From contig OX345639.1 in NCBI GenBank assembly GCA_947044365.1, positions 5,189,944-5,253,943 on the forward strand: DNA of 64,000 nt. The letters run 5' to 3'. The DNA comes from Petrosia ficiformis. Its lineage: Eukaryota > Porifera > Demospongiae > Haplosclerida > Petrosiidae. Every line of letters begins with the position of its first letter. Position 1 is the first letter of the stretch. Of the stretch, positions 36,619-48,500 are shown in pieces. Position numbers and translations under genes: made by a program. Under the pieces are notes generated by a model that worked only from the letters and a program-made list of their open reading frames with translations, did no database searches and was not told where the DNA came from.

Positions 36619-37474
36619 TATAGTTGTGGGAAACATCAAAGTACCAACAGGTTGTATATACATGATATACACCTAACCACAGGTGTAAATACAACCGCAG
36701 GTGTATATTAAACAGCAATTCTATAAGCATGCACAATTGGGCAATTGTGTGTCATCATGAAGAGAACACGAGGAGACGGTAAATGCTGCCTTTCATTGAA
36801 AAAAAGGAAAAAACAGAAAGAACAGCGCAGCCAAACAACTAGGTTTTCGTTTGAGTCACACACGTAAGTCCTCAATCATTACTTGTCGACACATATCCAT
36901 ATATTATATATACCATTGCTTCTTGGTGTATATGGCAAATATACAACCCTCGCCCCTCAATATCAGCCCTCGGCTTCGCCTCAGGCTGATATCTCGGGGC
37001 TCGGGTTGTATATTCGCCATATACACCTCGAAGCCATGATATATATATTACATATATACCTCTCGGAGAAGGAGTTCGTAGTCTGTTTCTCACAGCTCCT
37101 GTACTTCTAATTCTGTTGCCAGTAGTTAGACAATCTTCAACAGAAGATGAACGCTGTCTGAAATGTGTGCGAGTAGATTTTTGTTGTGTTACGTTCTGTG
37201 ACGATCCACTTCTTACATGATTACGATTTGAATGATTTCTTATCAATGCAGGTGAGCTACATGTACATGTATCAAATGTATAAAAGATTTACAGTAACAT
37301 CAATTGCTTTGGTACATACATACATACATACATACATGTACATACATGTATACATACATACCTACATACATACATACATATATACGTACATACATACATA
37401 TATACATACATACATACATACATATATACATACATACATACATACATATATACATACATATATACATACATACA

Positions 37475-37508
<34 letters not shown>

Positions 37509-40500
37509 CATACATACATACATAAATACATATATACATACATACATACATACATAATCTCTCCTCATATAGAAATAAATGCTAAATTCTAATTACATGT
37601 AATAAGGCTGAAAGAAGTGAAAAATGGTGGTTGTTGCTGGGAATCGAACACAGGGCCACTGACTTCAGCCACCAGTGCTCTCACCACTGAGCTATGACAA
37701 CCAGACAACTATCAGCACTTTCACAATCAAGTGAATGATCAACATAAATTTAAGGAAATAATGATAACTAAGATCTAATGTTAACTGAAAGGATATACAA
37801 CTTGGCATTTTATTTCATACATGTACATATACAATTATACAGGTATTTCCTCTTTCACTTTGAGTGATGGCCAGAAATTGAATTTATAAACTAGCAGTCC
37901 TCAAACCATCTTAGACTTTAGGATTATGTGGTAGGAGTTAAAATAGAACAGTAATCCATCCCTTATTCTCATAGTTTTATTATGGATTATTTGACATAAT
38001 GTTCAATAGAATTATATTATTTTTGGAAATACTCATTACACTTACATAATTAGTCCTGCCATAAATATTTTCAATTTTATTAATTATGGTATTGTACAAA
38101 TAATAATCAAGTTATTATTGATAACTGACTCAAGACTAGTGTGGGCAGAGTCTTGCATATAGTATTACAATGTTATATAAAGGTCATTCACATTCACCTT
38201 GTCCTCAGAAAAATGGTCATAACTTTAGTTTGGAATGACCAACAATCTTTTCACCTGTACCATTTCAATATAATTATCTTTCCCGTTCTTTTTTGTGTAT
38301 GTCAAATTTCAATCCATTGCTTCATTATTGAGTTACAGTATAACCATGTATTAACCTTATGAAATTAAACTATACACTATAGTACATATAAAGTCATCAC
38401 ATCATAATTTTGAGGACATTGTGAACGTGAACAGACTTTAGTTGTAGTGTTGTTTGTATGACAATGATGACCACTTTTAGTTACAATTATTATGATACTT
38501 ATCTAGTTGTAGTTATACATGTACATGTAGTTGATTAACTAAAATAATATTAGGTTTACTAGGGTTTAGTTTTAGTTAACTAACTAAAAATGTCCATTAT
38601 TGGCCAATTCTCATTTTAGTTAGTTATAGTTATTATAGTAGACTTGTAATTTAGTTATAGTTTAGTTATACTAAAAGTCACAATGACTTACTAAAAGGGG
38701 TTTTAGTTATAGTTAACTAAAAGTCACAACGACTTACTAAAAGGGGTTTTAGTTATAGTTAACTAAAAGTCACAACGACTTACTAAAAGGGGTTTTAGTT
38801 ATAGTTAACTAAAAGTCACAACGACTTACTAAAAGGGGTTTTAGTTATAGTTAACTAAAAGTCACAATGACTTACTAAAAGGGGTTTTAGTTATAGTTAA
38901 CTAAGTCACAATGACTTACTAAAAGGGGTTTTAGTTATAGTTTACTAAAAGTCACAACGACTTACTAAAAGGGGTTTTAGTTATAGTTAACTAAAAGTCA
39001 CAACGACTTACTAAAAGGGGTTTTAGTTATAGTTTACTAAGTCACAACGACTTACTAAAAGGGGTTTTAGTTATAGTTAACTAAAAGTCACAATGACTTA
39101 CTAAAAGGGGTTTTAGTTATAGTTAACTAAAAGTCACAACGACTTACTAAAAGGGGTTTTAGTTATAGTTAACTAAAAGTCACAACGACTTACTAAAAGG
39201 GGTTTTAGTTATAGTTAACTAAAACAAAAACTATAGTTGTATTTAGCTCACTGTCTTCTCATCATTGCCAGTTCATTCGTTAAACTTTTGACTCGAGTAT
39301 TTAACATTCTCTCAGAAGATCTTAGTACCTCTAACTATAGTGAACAACACACAACATAATAAACACATCATCACCCACGAGCAGAGTTTTTGATACATTT
39401 TGAAGCATGGGCCATCTTGAGCCAATTAAGAAAGACAATATACAATGTACACATGTAATCATAATTATTTAACCATCTGGCCAAAAGAGAACTGTGCAGT
39501 GCCAAATAAGATGCTGTTTGGGCCAATGGTGTATGATATATGCTTATCTAAAACACTGCACCTCACATACATGTAGTATATTAACAATTTTGAGAACTTA
39601 TCATTTGGTAATGTGCATACTAGGGTTGCACCTATACTAGTATAAGGATCTGAATAGGTGCCTATATTGAAGATAAAGGCAGAGTATCGGTATAGGCAAC
39701 TGCATTGCCTATACAGCTTACACAATATTTTTCAGGCTTTGCAGATTACATTATTGTCAAACTGCACAAGTACAATCTGAAGATATGTCCAACCAAGGCT
39801 GAATATGCCTGTAACTACATGTACAATGTACTGTACTTTGGGCTGAATGTATAGCACACGAACAATATAATAATTAACATTATACCATGAGTGAACAGTT
39901 GTAAACTAGATAAATACAACTACATGTACATGTATATATTTCACACAGACAATATCAGATTGGATCTGCATATAGGCAATATGGATTATGAAATATGGCA
40001 ATATGGATTATGAAATATAGGCAAATTGCTGTATAGGTGCAACACTAGTGCATATACAATAGGTTGTCTAGGATGTTAAAAAACCCTTCTTCAAACCCTA
40101 AGAACCCTTCATTAAACAGAAAATTGCTCTCTGCTATACTTTATTATAGGCAGAAAAACAATTAATTGAGGTTGATGCTTCATTTAAGCTCACAAAATAT
40201 AATTAGAGTATATATGGTACTATATTTAGTTAGTATACTTCTATCGTAGGGGTAGGGCTCTTATCGTAGGGGTGGGGTTTTTCTGTTATAGTATGTAGTA
40301 TAGTACCATATATGTTCTAATTATTTCGTGAGCTTAAATGAAGCACTAGCCTTAATTGAGACCACGGCCACTAAATTAAAATTGTTACAAAACAAACCAC
40401 ATTGATAAGGATATTGACAATTGTCTATTTAAAATCATAGCATTTTATTGTTTTGTAAAATCAAATTACATCATACAGTACACTTCACCTCTTCTGAAAG

Positions 40501-41483
40501 TCTTCTAATTTCTTCATTTTTCTTGGATAGAATGCGTTGATATTTTGTCTTCTCTTTCAATAAATCATCCTATATGTACATGAAAGAGAGCCCAATACTG
40601 GGTCCTGTTTATACTAAAATTTTATCTTAGGTTTAGAACCAGATATATGGATAGAAAAGACATCTCTATATACATTGTTGAAAGTAATCATAGGGATCGC
40701 TCCATAGGACATAAAAACTCACCTCAAGATTATTAATTACTCTTTTTAAAGCTCTTATTTGTTTATCACCATCACCAACTCTCCCTTCTTCAATCTCCTG
40801 TTGCAGTTCCTCATAAGCATTCTCCAATTCCTCTTTTTCAACAAGTAGAGAATCATATCTGTAAAAAAATATTATCATTTTGTTATCATGAAGATTTTTA
40901 TAAAAGCATATTAACAAAGCTTGTATATGATATATTAATTAACTCACTTCTTTTGCAATCTGGACAATGAGGAAGATGACCTTTGACCTCCGAGAAACTG
41001 AAAATAAATATCATTATGTAGTGAATTGTAACTACTATATCATACTCCAAGACTTAGTGTATTAGCATCATACAGTAGTATTGTACATTGATGAGTATAT
41101 GTACATGTACTAATTATCATCAATGTACATGTAATCATTACTACCTGTACATGTACTCATTACAGTGTACCTGTACATGTAATCATTACTACATGTACTT
41201 GTTACAGTGTACCTTTAATGAACATGTAGAACCAACGGTGTACAACTGTAGACATACTAATACATGTACTCATAAATAGTACATGTACACATATTCATTA
41301 ATAGTATGTACAAAATGTACTTAGTTAATATTTACATGTACATATTAATAGTACATGTACATATTAATAGTACATGTACTTATTAATAGTTAGTACATGT
41401 AGTTAGTTAATATGTACATGTACTTATTAATAGTACATGTACTCTCTCTAATTAAGAATTAAGATATAACCAGTACATAAACA

Positions 41484-41529
<46 letters not shown>

Positions 41530-43097
41530 TAGGTTTCTTTGGGGGATTTATCAATATACAATTATTGATCAAAGGATATAGTAGTGATGTTATTGAATAC
41601 ATCATTTCCTTTCAGGATATACACATACATATATGTAATCCTGATTTAGAAGAGGGGTCATTTGATAAAATTTAATAATAATTTTGATCTAATAACATTT
41701 AAAAATTTGCTATTCAACTATTTTGAACAGAACTACATGTACATTATAAATGAGGTACGTAGGTATGTAGATTCTAGAGTAATAGTTGCTCTTCCTAGAT
41801 ATCACATCAAAGTAGTGTTCTCGCTAAGATTTGGGGGTATGCGAAAGTGACAAAGTAATTATTACATCATAGTTAATTACAATAATTGAATACACATGCA
41901 ATTTTTGTTTATTACAAGCTAATGTATATGCCACCAAGAAGAATCAAGGGGTAATAGGCAAATAAAGATCTCACGATCCTATACAGATGATGCTGAGAAT
42001 GAGTAAATAAAATACTTTGAATTGACATTTTTGTCATTTAAAAATAGTATTAATAATTCCAAATCAAAAGGGGTACATTGTGTGTTTTTATGACTGAAAA
42101 GGGGGGTACTGTACTCCTTCAAAACAACACAGAGGGAACACTGCATCAAAGGCCTAATTGCATTCCTATGATCACATCAGAGGATTGATGTAAGGAAAGG
42201 AGGGTAAGCTACCCCATTTGGATAAAACCCTGCATATTCTAGTTGGCTTCTTGTTTTTATATGGCCAAATAGGAAGTATTACTAGTGATGTACCGATAAG
42301 TTTTACCGATATTCTGATAAACTGATAGTTGGTTTAGATATGTACCGATAACCTATCTGATATTATATCTCAACCTTCGGTATTTTCTCAATAATTATGA
42401 GTATCATAAAAGCAATTGATGATGCTATAATCACAAGAAATGACATTATTGGTGCACTTTTTACAATATCGGCTGCATCTCCCAGAAATAACCGATACTG
42501 ATACTAGAAATAATAGCCTACAATGACTGACACCAATTACCAACGCATCACTAATTATTACTAACCAAATTACCCCTTTTATCATCTAGACAAATTAGAA
42601 AGCAACGATAAATTAATTTGAAATTGAAACCTTTTTATTGGATTTCTCAAGTTCCTTTTGCAATTGTTTAATAGTTTCTTGAAGTACCACTGGGTCAGGT
42701 TTGCCAACATAAGGAAGAGCCAATGGATAATGAATCCTATCAAATTCGGCAGAATATGTCAAAATGAGATAACGTTTCGAATGGGCATTAATTGGAGAAT
42801 GAAGTTTGTTTGATAATGATCGAGTTGTTTGATGTCTCAAGTTCTCTAAATCAACATATGTCAGCAATTGAAGAGTCACACTTTCAGTTGACTAAAACAA
42901 ACATACACATAAATATACAGCAAGTACATAAATTGTCGTCATGGTGATGTGTGTCCATAAACAACTATGTATACCTTTACAATAGCTGATTCCAGCATGT
43001 TAACAAATACCGAAAACTGTTTAAAATTTCCAGTTTTTCTTGTCAACTCTTCAATATCTATATGTATGGAATAACCTCTGGTATTAAGTATGTATAT

Positions 43098-43128
<31 letters not shown>

Positions 43129-43300
43129 GGTATAAACACTTACGCCTTGAATCAAAAGATCCTCTCCATTGGTCAGCAGTCTCAACATCTTCAACTTCAA
43201 CAAGTAATTTTTCTTCTCTCAGATCTAGACTAACTTCATACTCTTTGTCACGAAAACTCCATGGAGCTGATGCTCTCCATCTATGAGTATTAATAGACAT
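31922..43300 (-). CDS. CCDC61: Coiled-coil protein CCDC61 (VFL3 family)
   Basis: CCDC61 is a centrosome/basal-body protein with an XRCC4-like head, the metazoan relative of Chlamydomonas VFL3. Sixteen exons in phase, 1584 nt, 527 residues (human 512): 43144-43300, 42975-43057, 42631-42891, 40948-40997, 40723-40858, 40489-40569, 39252-39334, 37060-37256, 36468-36495, 36198-36248, 34258-34352, 34179-34202, 34018-34126, 33106-33172, 32088-32139, 31922-32031. Head motifs: VEDVETADQWRGSF; ELTRKTGNFKQF; STESVTLQLLTYVDLENL; SAEFDRIHYPLALPYVGKPD. A coiled coil follows, then a Ser/Arg-rich region, RFNPTAYVQNKRR, and the conserved end EIDARLNALQQYMKKSLD. Two microexons (28 and 24 nt) are supported by phase and homology. 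Confidence 0.95.
33335..33412 (-). repeat. tRNA-derived SINE fragment, copy 1
   Basis: Read on the minus strand it has an A-box-like ATGTAGCTCAATGGC and a B-box-like GGTTCAGTTCC about 30 bp apart, preceded by GATAGTTGTCTGACTGTC. The same 5' end occurs at 37625-37715. No proper anticodon arm forms, so it is not a functional tRNA. Confidence 0.6.
34495..34647. mobile_element. MITE of the GGTGTGGAAA family, copy 3
   Basis: Begins GGGTGTGGAAATACTGAGCT and ends GGCTATTTACACAACAC, with the internal blocks shared with copies at 397 and 12029. It lies in a CCDC61 intron. Confidence 0.65.
34845..34960. repeat. Tandem repeat of about 42 bp, three units
   Basis: Units of TCTGAGGTCATGGTGAACAT followed by GAATTAAAATTCAA repeat three times. 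The unit resembles one terminus of the AAAGGTCATTCA MITE family, so it may be an expanded element end. Confidence 0.7.
35605..35915. mobile_element. hAT-type MITE (GGTTGGGTGAT...ATCGCCCAGCC)
   Basis: The ends GGGTTGGGTGATATTGAG and TCGCCCAGCCCTA are inverted and resemble other hAT-like ends in this window. Flanking ACTTTAT sequences suggest an imperfect 8-bp duplication. In a CCDC61 intron. Confidence 0.5.
35960..36165. repeat. Dispersed repeat family (TGGTGCACCATTGGCCCAAA)
   Basis: A block of about 200 bp, with ATGGTGCACCATTGGCCCAA at one end and TTGGCCCTTGCTTCAAAA at the other, recurs at about 39395-39550 (reverse orientation, partial) and 57535-57730. Intronic in all cases. Confidence 0.65.
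36908..37060. mobile_element. Palindromic MITE abutting CCDC61 exon 37060-37256
   Basis: Arms of about 75 bp meet near 36977. They contain TGGTGTATATGGCAAATATA, CAATATCAGCC and the inverses. The right arm ends exactly at the exon's splice donor, so the donor GTATAT is element-derived or was preserved by it. ORFs on both strands here are artefacts. Confidence 0.7.
37313..37556. repeat. (ACAT)n microsatellite
   Basis: ACATAC/ATATAC array in the CCDC61 intron upstream of exon 37060-37256. All overlapping ORFs are artefacts. Confidence 0.95.
37625..37715 (-). repeat. tRNA-derived SINE fragment, copy 2
   Basis: On the minus strand: TCATAGCTCAGTGGTGAGAG (A box) and GTTCGATTCCC (B box) with about 35 bp between, ending CAGCAACAACC. 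The acceptor ends pair partly, but the anticodon loop is too large for a tRNA. The leader GATAGTTGTCTG is shared with copy 1. Confidence 0.65.
38179..38440. mobile_element. MITE of the AAAGGTCATTCA family
   Basis: About 260 bp with inverted ends AAAGGTCATTCACATTCACC and AAAGTCTGTTCACGTTCACA (inverted right end). Internal blocks TCACCTGTACCAT, TTTTGTGTATGTCAAATTTC and ATAAAGTCATCACA recur in copies near 35105-35355, 46255-46505 and, inverted, 20775-20990, 51755-51905 and 63235-63475, in five different genes. Confidence 0.75.
38640..39228. repeat. 46-bp tandem array derived from the TTAGTTATAG repeat
   Basis: About twelve copies of a 46-bp unit (AAAAGTCACAACGACTTACT then AAAAGGGGTTTTAGTTATAG then TTAACT), very similar to each other. 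It ends only about 20 bp from CCDC61 exon 39252-39334. It looks like a recent local expansion of a dispersed repeat. Confidence 0.9.
40161..40375. mobile_element. MITE with inverted repeats in a CCDC61 intron
   Basis: Left arm TTAATTGAGGTTGATGCTTC...TTTAAGCTCAC and right arm with the inverse (GTGAGCTTAAATGAAGC...CTTAATTGAG), about 60 bp each. Confidence 0.65.
41085..41455. repeat. GTACATGTAC-rich low-complexity region
   Basis: The self-complementary 10-mer GTACATGTAC or close variants recur many times within 370 bp of CCDC61 intron 40998-42630. No coding content. Confidence 0.75.
42289..42555. mobile_element. hAT-type MITE (TAGTGATG ends)
   Basis: Left end TAGTGATGTACCGATAAG, right end ACCAACGCATCACTA, flanked by AGTATTAC and ATTATTAC (7 of 8 bases match). 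Related degraded sequence occurs at about 32215-32450. In a CCDC61 intron. Confidence 0.65.
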
Positions 43301-43572
43301 GCTTAAATTTTCCCGCCAACAATAAATTACCACGCCCCCTAATGAATTTTAATTAAAAAGTGCTAATGCCCTTATTTGGTCAAAACACACACACACTAAA
43401 AAAATTTCTATTAAAACAGTTCAGCTTCATCATTCTCAATAAACAAGACAGCACAAAAGTCTTTATTAGGAAGTATTGCAAACATAATGTTACATGATTG
43501 CATCCATTGGTACAGAGTTCACAGTATGAGTTATTTATAGTAACAAACAATAGTGATGTAATTAATAATAAT

Positions 43573-45163
43573 TTATTTTGTCTCCTGATAACCTTCCTTG
43601 TTCAGTTTTCTTTTATATTCTTCATAAACTCTTTTTTGATCAAAATATTTCACCTGCATAATTATTATATGTACATACATGCAATACTAAAAAATATGTA
43701 CATGATTATAATGATGTACATACTATTATAATACATACACACATACATACATATGTACATACACATACATACATGCAACTTACATATTTATTACATATGT
43801 ACATACATAACATAATACAGGTTGTTTCTTCATATAAGAAGTCACGAAATAATGTTATATTTACGTACATAGTCTCATATGATATAAGAATTATGTTAGG
43901 AGTGACATTAATTGTTAGGATTATATCAGGATGTTTTTGTTCTCAATCGAGCATGTATTCTGTGGTTTGTATAAGTATTATACTATAGAATAATATAGCT
44001 ACTGTACTATCCTTGACTAAGCCTTGCCCAATTATGCCAGAAAAGTTGCCCATTATTCTATTCCATTATTCCTGCATGTTTTCCTATTATTATTTCCTAT
44101 TATTCTTTCCTATTATTCTTTCCTATTATTCTTTCCTATTATTCTCATTATTCTTTCCTATTATTCTCACATTATTCTTTCCTATTATTCTCATTATTCT
44201 TCCAAAACAAATTTAAAAAAAAGAAACTCAGTGACACCAAAAGATAATTATAATTATGATTTATATTGTAACATAATTTAGTTACATTGTAACATTATGG
44301 AATATTCTATGTAATCTTTTAAACGACTGTTTCCTTCATTTACCATGTGCTTGTATTGATTATAAACTACTAATAACACCTATGAATATAATTAACAAGC
44401 AAACTCCATCTATTATTCCAGAATAATTCTCAATTCTTTTTCATGCCTATTATTCTTAAAATTATGCTAGCATAATTGGGCAGGGCCTATCCTTGACATA
44501 TAAGTAACAACCATAATATCAAAGAATACATATGTAACTATATAATACGTACATATACATACATGTACATGTACATAGTACACATGTACATACATACATA
44601 ATTATGAATACATAATTACATATACGTACATTATGTATAATTTAATTGATGTATTTGTATCAATTGAATAATTATGCTTATAGTCAAAATAAACTAACAA
44701 TTCATAATATTATAATTATATAAAGAAGTTCATTAGGAAAGGGGGGGGCACAGTGCCCCTGGTGCCCCCCGTTTCCGCCACTTATGATATATCATGACCA
44801 TGGATGGAAACCTTTGAAATACATTAGAATGGCCCACTAGAACACCTCCAGACCATAATTATACATGGGTTAGAGGCGTGGTGTAGTAAGAATATACCAA
44901 GAGCCCATTCTTAGCAATTAACATTATATATTCAACCACACCCATGAAGGCAGACAATTGCTGTGATAGGCTTTCTGTAGCTCATTGCATGATGTTGTAT
45001 CTGAACTGCTTTGCTTCGCCATACACTCATAATATTTATCTCTAGCATTATAACATTGTTGACGGTCACTAATATCAGGTGCTTTCAGTCTGTCTCTATA
45101 AAAAATAGAGAAGAGTTTTAGTACACTAGGATAATTACAAACAGGGACTCCTGTTACAAACAA
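43573..45163 (-). CDS. COA6: Cytochrome c oxidase assembly factor 6
   Basis: COA6 is an intermembrane-space copper-handling protein for cytochrome c oxidase subunit 2 assembly. The 3' exon 43573-43653 (VKYFDQKRVYEEYKRKL) joins in phase 0 to an exon ending at 44942. That exon shows DRQQCYNARDKYYEC, a CX9C motif, and CNELQKAYHSNC, a CX10C motif, the COA6 signature, then LPSW. The 5' end is uncertain. An uninterrupted frame reaches an ATG at 45163 (about 100 residues in total), but a strong acceptor at 45096 (TTTTTTATAG) suggests that an unseen first exon may exist further upstream. Confidence 0.85.
44085..44205. repeat. 15-bp tandem repeat (TTTCCTATTATTC)
   Basis: Repeats of TTTCCTATTATTC and ATTATTCTCATTATTC in the COA6 intron. 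Open frames here are artefacts. Confidence 0.8.
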
Positions 45164-45523
45164 TAGCCTACCCCATGTTCAGAAGCCTATTCCAATACTG
45201 TCTGCATCTGTTTGAGACTTTTTACAAGCAGTCTCAGTTCCAGTCCCACTTAGTGTTGTACTATTTTTAGATCACCTTTTTTTTTACCATAAGAGGGGTT
45301 TGTTGTAATGTCTATTTTTAGATTTTATTAATTGAATTCATGAAGACGTTATCCCATATCTATTAAATTACCATATTTGGTCAAAATAAAGATTTGAAGG
45401 TGGTTTCGTCACTGCGCCCTGCCTTGGTGGTATATATTTGAGAGAGTAAGGCAAAGAGTAAGCAAATTAGCTGTTTAAAAGTTGAATATTTCACTCGAAT
45501 CTTATTGAAAAGTCAAGGAGAAA
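45164..45523. promoter_or_regulatory. Divergent intergenic region between COA6 and cofilin
   Basis: 360 bp with no recognised gene. It must contain the cofilin 5' UTR and promoter and, if it exists, the COA6 first exon. TGGTGGTATATATTTGAG near 45427 is the only TATA-like element seen. Confidence 0.4.
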
Positions 45524-48500
45524 ATGGTGAGATTGTAATATTAAATATGATTATTTATGAGTCTATTACTCTGTTTCAATATTGTATAATTTATATATAT
45601 ATATATATATATATAGTATTGTAACATAATTATATAATTGTATATATATATATATAATTATACGCAATTTATATTAATTATCTCTTTATATCTATGTTCA
45701 TTCATTCTGCATTATTTATCAATGTGTATTTCATTCAATATTTTGACAAGCATTTGAGATAGCCAGAAATTTCAATTATATATATATATATATATCTTTG
45801 CACATGTGATCCTATTATTTGGCTTTGCTTTTTTCGGTTTTGATATATATATGTATATCCCTACATGCTCTTTCATTTTTAAAAATGTTTTTTTTAATTT
45901 TTTAGTTTATATTTTTGTACATGTGCTTCTGTTACTAAGTACAATCATTGATTTATGTTACCTTGTTAAAATTTATAGAGGCGTGGTTTCAATATGGTTG
46001 AGACCATGCGTCGAGGCCACGCCTCTATGAGTTTAATAAGGTGTCATATATATCAGTTGATTGTAGATTTCCTCCCATTGAGTGGCTATCTTTCTGACCT
46101 AGCTGTCGGCTAGCCACCCCTTTGCATGGAGGAGGAAGGGTCACTCATTCTAATGGAATGCAATTATGTAGTACTGTAATTTGATGATTTTATCATTATT
46201 GAGTGATGATTTTTTGTCACAATGGCCTGTCTTAAATTATGTCAGATTGATTAAAGGTCATTCATGTTAACCATGACCTTAGAAAATGTTCATAACTTTA
46301 GTTTGGAATGTCTAACAACTTTTTCACCTGTACCATTTTCATATAATAGTCCTTCCCATTCTTTTTTTTATGTATGTCAAATTTCAATCCATTGTTTCGT
46401 TATTGAGTTACAATATAATCCTTATGACATTAAACTATACATTATATTACATATAAAGTCATTACATCATAGTTTTGAGGACATTGTGAATGTGAACAGA
46501 CTATAGTTTACATGTATGTTTATACTGTTTATAAAATTTCATTGCCCTGCAATATGTTGCAGCAAAGAGGGAGTGCTATATAACACAGACCCCTTCTTCA
46601 GGGGTGGTAATGCCATACCAGCTGTTAATCTGTTTTAGACCATGTGGTTATATGTGTGTTATATTCATTCACACTGCCCTAAAGCAATGCCACATAACCT
46701 ATATAGGCTTTTCTGTAATAACTAAATTCAAAGTTGTCATAATTACTGCACAGTGGGTATATTGTGAGGGAAAAATGTTGATGGATTAGAGACATCAGCC
46801 ACCATTTTGTGATTTAATTTTCATGGAGAGACAGTCAACTTTGCACTTTCACAAATTTAAATGGAAGGAAATTACTTGGAAAGTGGACGATCATTTTCCA
46901 CCTTGAAATATACCCGCTATACGATATGTCGCTTAATATTAATAATATCTTCTCTTTATTCATAGTCGTCTGGAATCAAGGTTAGTCCAGAAGTGAAGGA
47001 AGCTTACGAAGAGTTACAAAGTGGTCACAAGTATCATACTTTAGTCTTCAAAATTAATGATGCCAAAACTGAGATTGAAGTTGAGAGGAAAGTAGAAACC
47101 CAGTCTTATGAGGAGTTTTATGAAATGGTCAAAACAGAGTATAAAGATGTACCTCGATACTTTATTCATGACTTTCGTTACACCTTAGAGGAAGGTGGCA
47201 AAAGAAGTAAAGTTACTTTCATACATTGGTAAGTATGAAATATCTCTCTGATTGTAGTTTCTGTCAAAAACAACTTTTTTTTATTTCTTTGCCATTTTAT
47301 AATTATAATAATTATTATAGCAATATTTTCCATTTATTGCTGATCATGTGACCTGTGGCCAATCAGAGTGCAGATCATGCGTCACATGATTTAACATTAA
47401 ATCACTTATTGCACACTTTTGCATGCAATAAGTTAGTTGTTGCACACTTTGCTCACCTCTACTAACGAAGCTTCTCCAACAACAGTGGTAGTTCACCAGA
47501 TCATCAATAAATCATGTATAACACACTTGACAGTGCATTGTGTATTTCAATGTAGCACTTGGGCGGTCAATAAAGGTCTCATTTACATAACGCACTCGCC
47601 TTTGGCTCGTGCATTATGTAAACTCAACCTTTATTGACCTGCCTTCGTGCTACATTAAAACACGAAATCACAGTAAAGTGTGTTATAACAATACATATAC
47701 CATATATACTAAAATTTTTGCGTTGGAAAAATTTCGCTAAATCTACTAACAGCATTTTGTTGAAAAAATTCACAAATACAGGGGTATTATTGAAGCCATG
47801 CCCATTCACACGTAAATATATATTATTAGTGTGTAGGAGCTCCATAACCCTCATATTTTCATAAGACTGAACATTCTAATTTACTCTGCTGGAAAGAGTT
47901 GTTAGGAAAGCCATTAAATGTTTGCTTTGCTATCGGCTGGAGGAGAGTAAGGTGAGTGCTGGAAGTTTAGTAAATCCACAAGCAACACTCACCTCTATAC
48001 TCAACTGTATAACTTCTGCATTTTAATGGCAGTTACTTTTAACTCACTTAGTTAGACAGAAGACCTAAGAAAGCCATAGATACCAAAAACATGCTTGGTT
48101 AGCTACAGAAAAGCAGTAAGGCGAGTGTTTGTGAGTGCAGTAGTCAGCGGCAATACCCATACTTAGCGTCTTGACACTTTCGTTAGGAGTGTAGCTTCGG
48201 TTTTTGTACTACTTTAAACTAAATAAATGTCTTTGTGGTGTATGCATGCAAGTTTCTTTTATATTCAATATACGGTAAGTTTGTTAATATTTTAGTTACA
48301 TCTTGGTTCTCCAGTTTTCTTTTGTTTTTGACTCATGTGTTCTATCAACTACAGTAAGTACTCTGGCAGGGACAATAATTATTATCAAATTAATCATTAT
48401 AAAGCACCATAAAGATTATGGACGTTTTTCCCTCTTAGGGTACCTGATACTTCTAAAATTGGACAGAAAATGGTGGCTGCTTCTTCCAAAGATGCTGTGA

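Noticed and set aside
37625..37715. Possible functional tRNA gene on the minus strand
   Set aside because: A and B boxes are present, but the anticodon loop would be about 11 bases and the acceptor stem pairs only partly; a second related fragment shows it is a SINE remnant.
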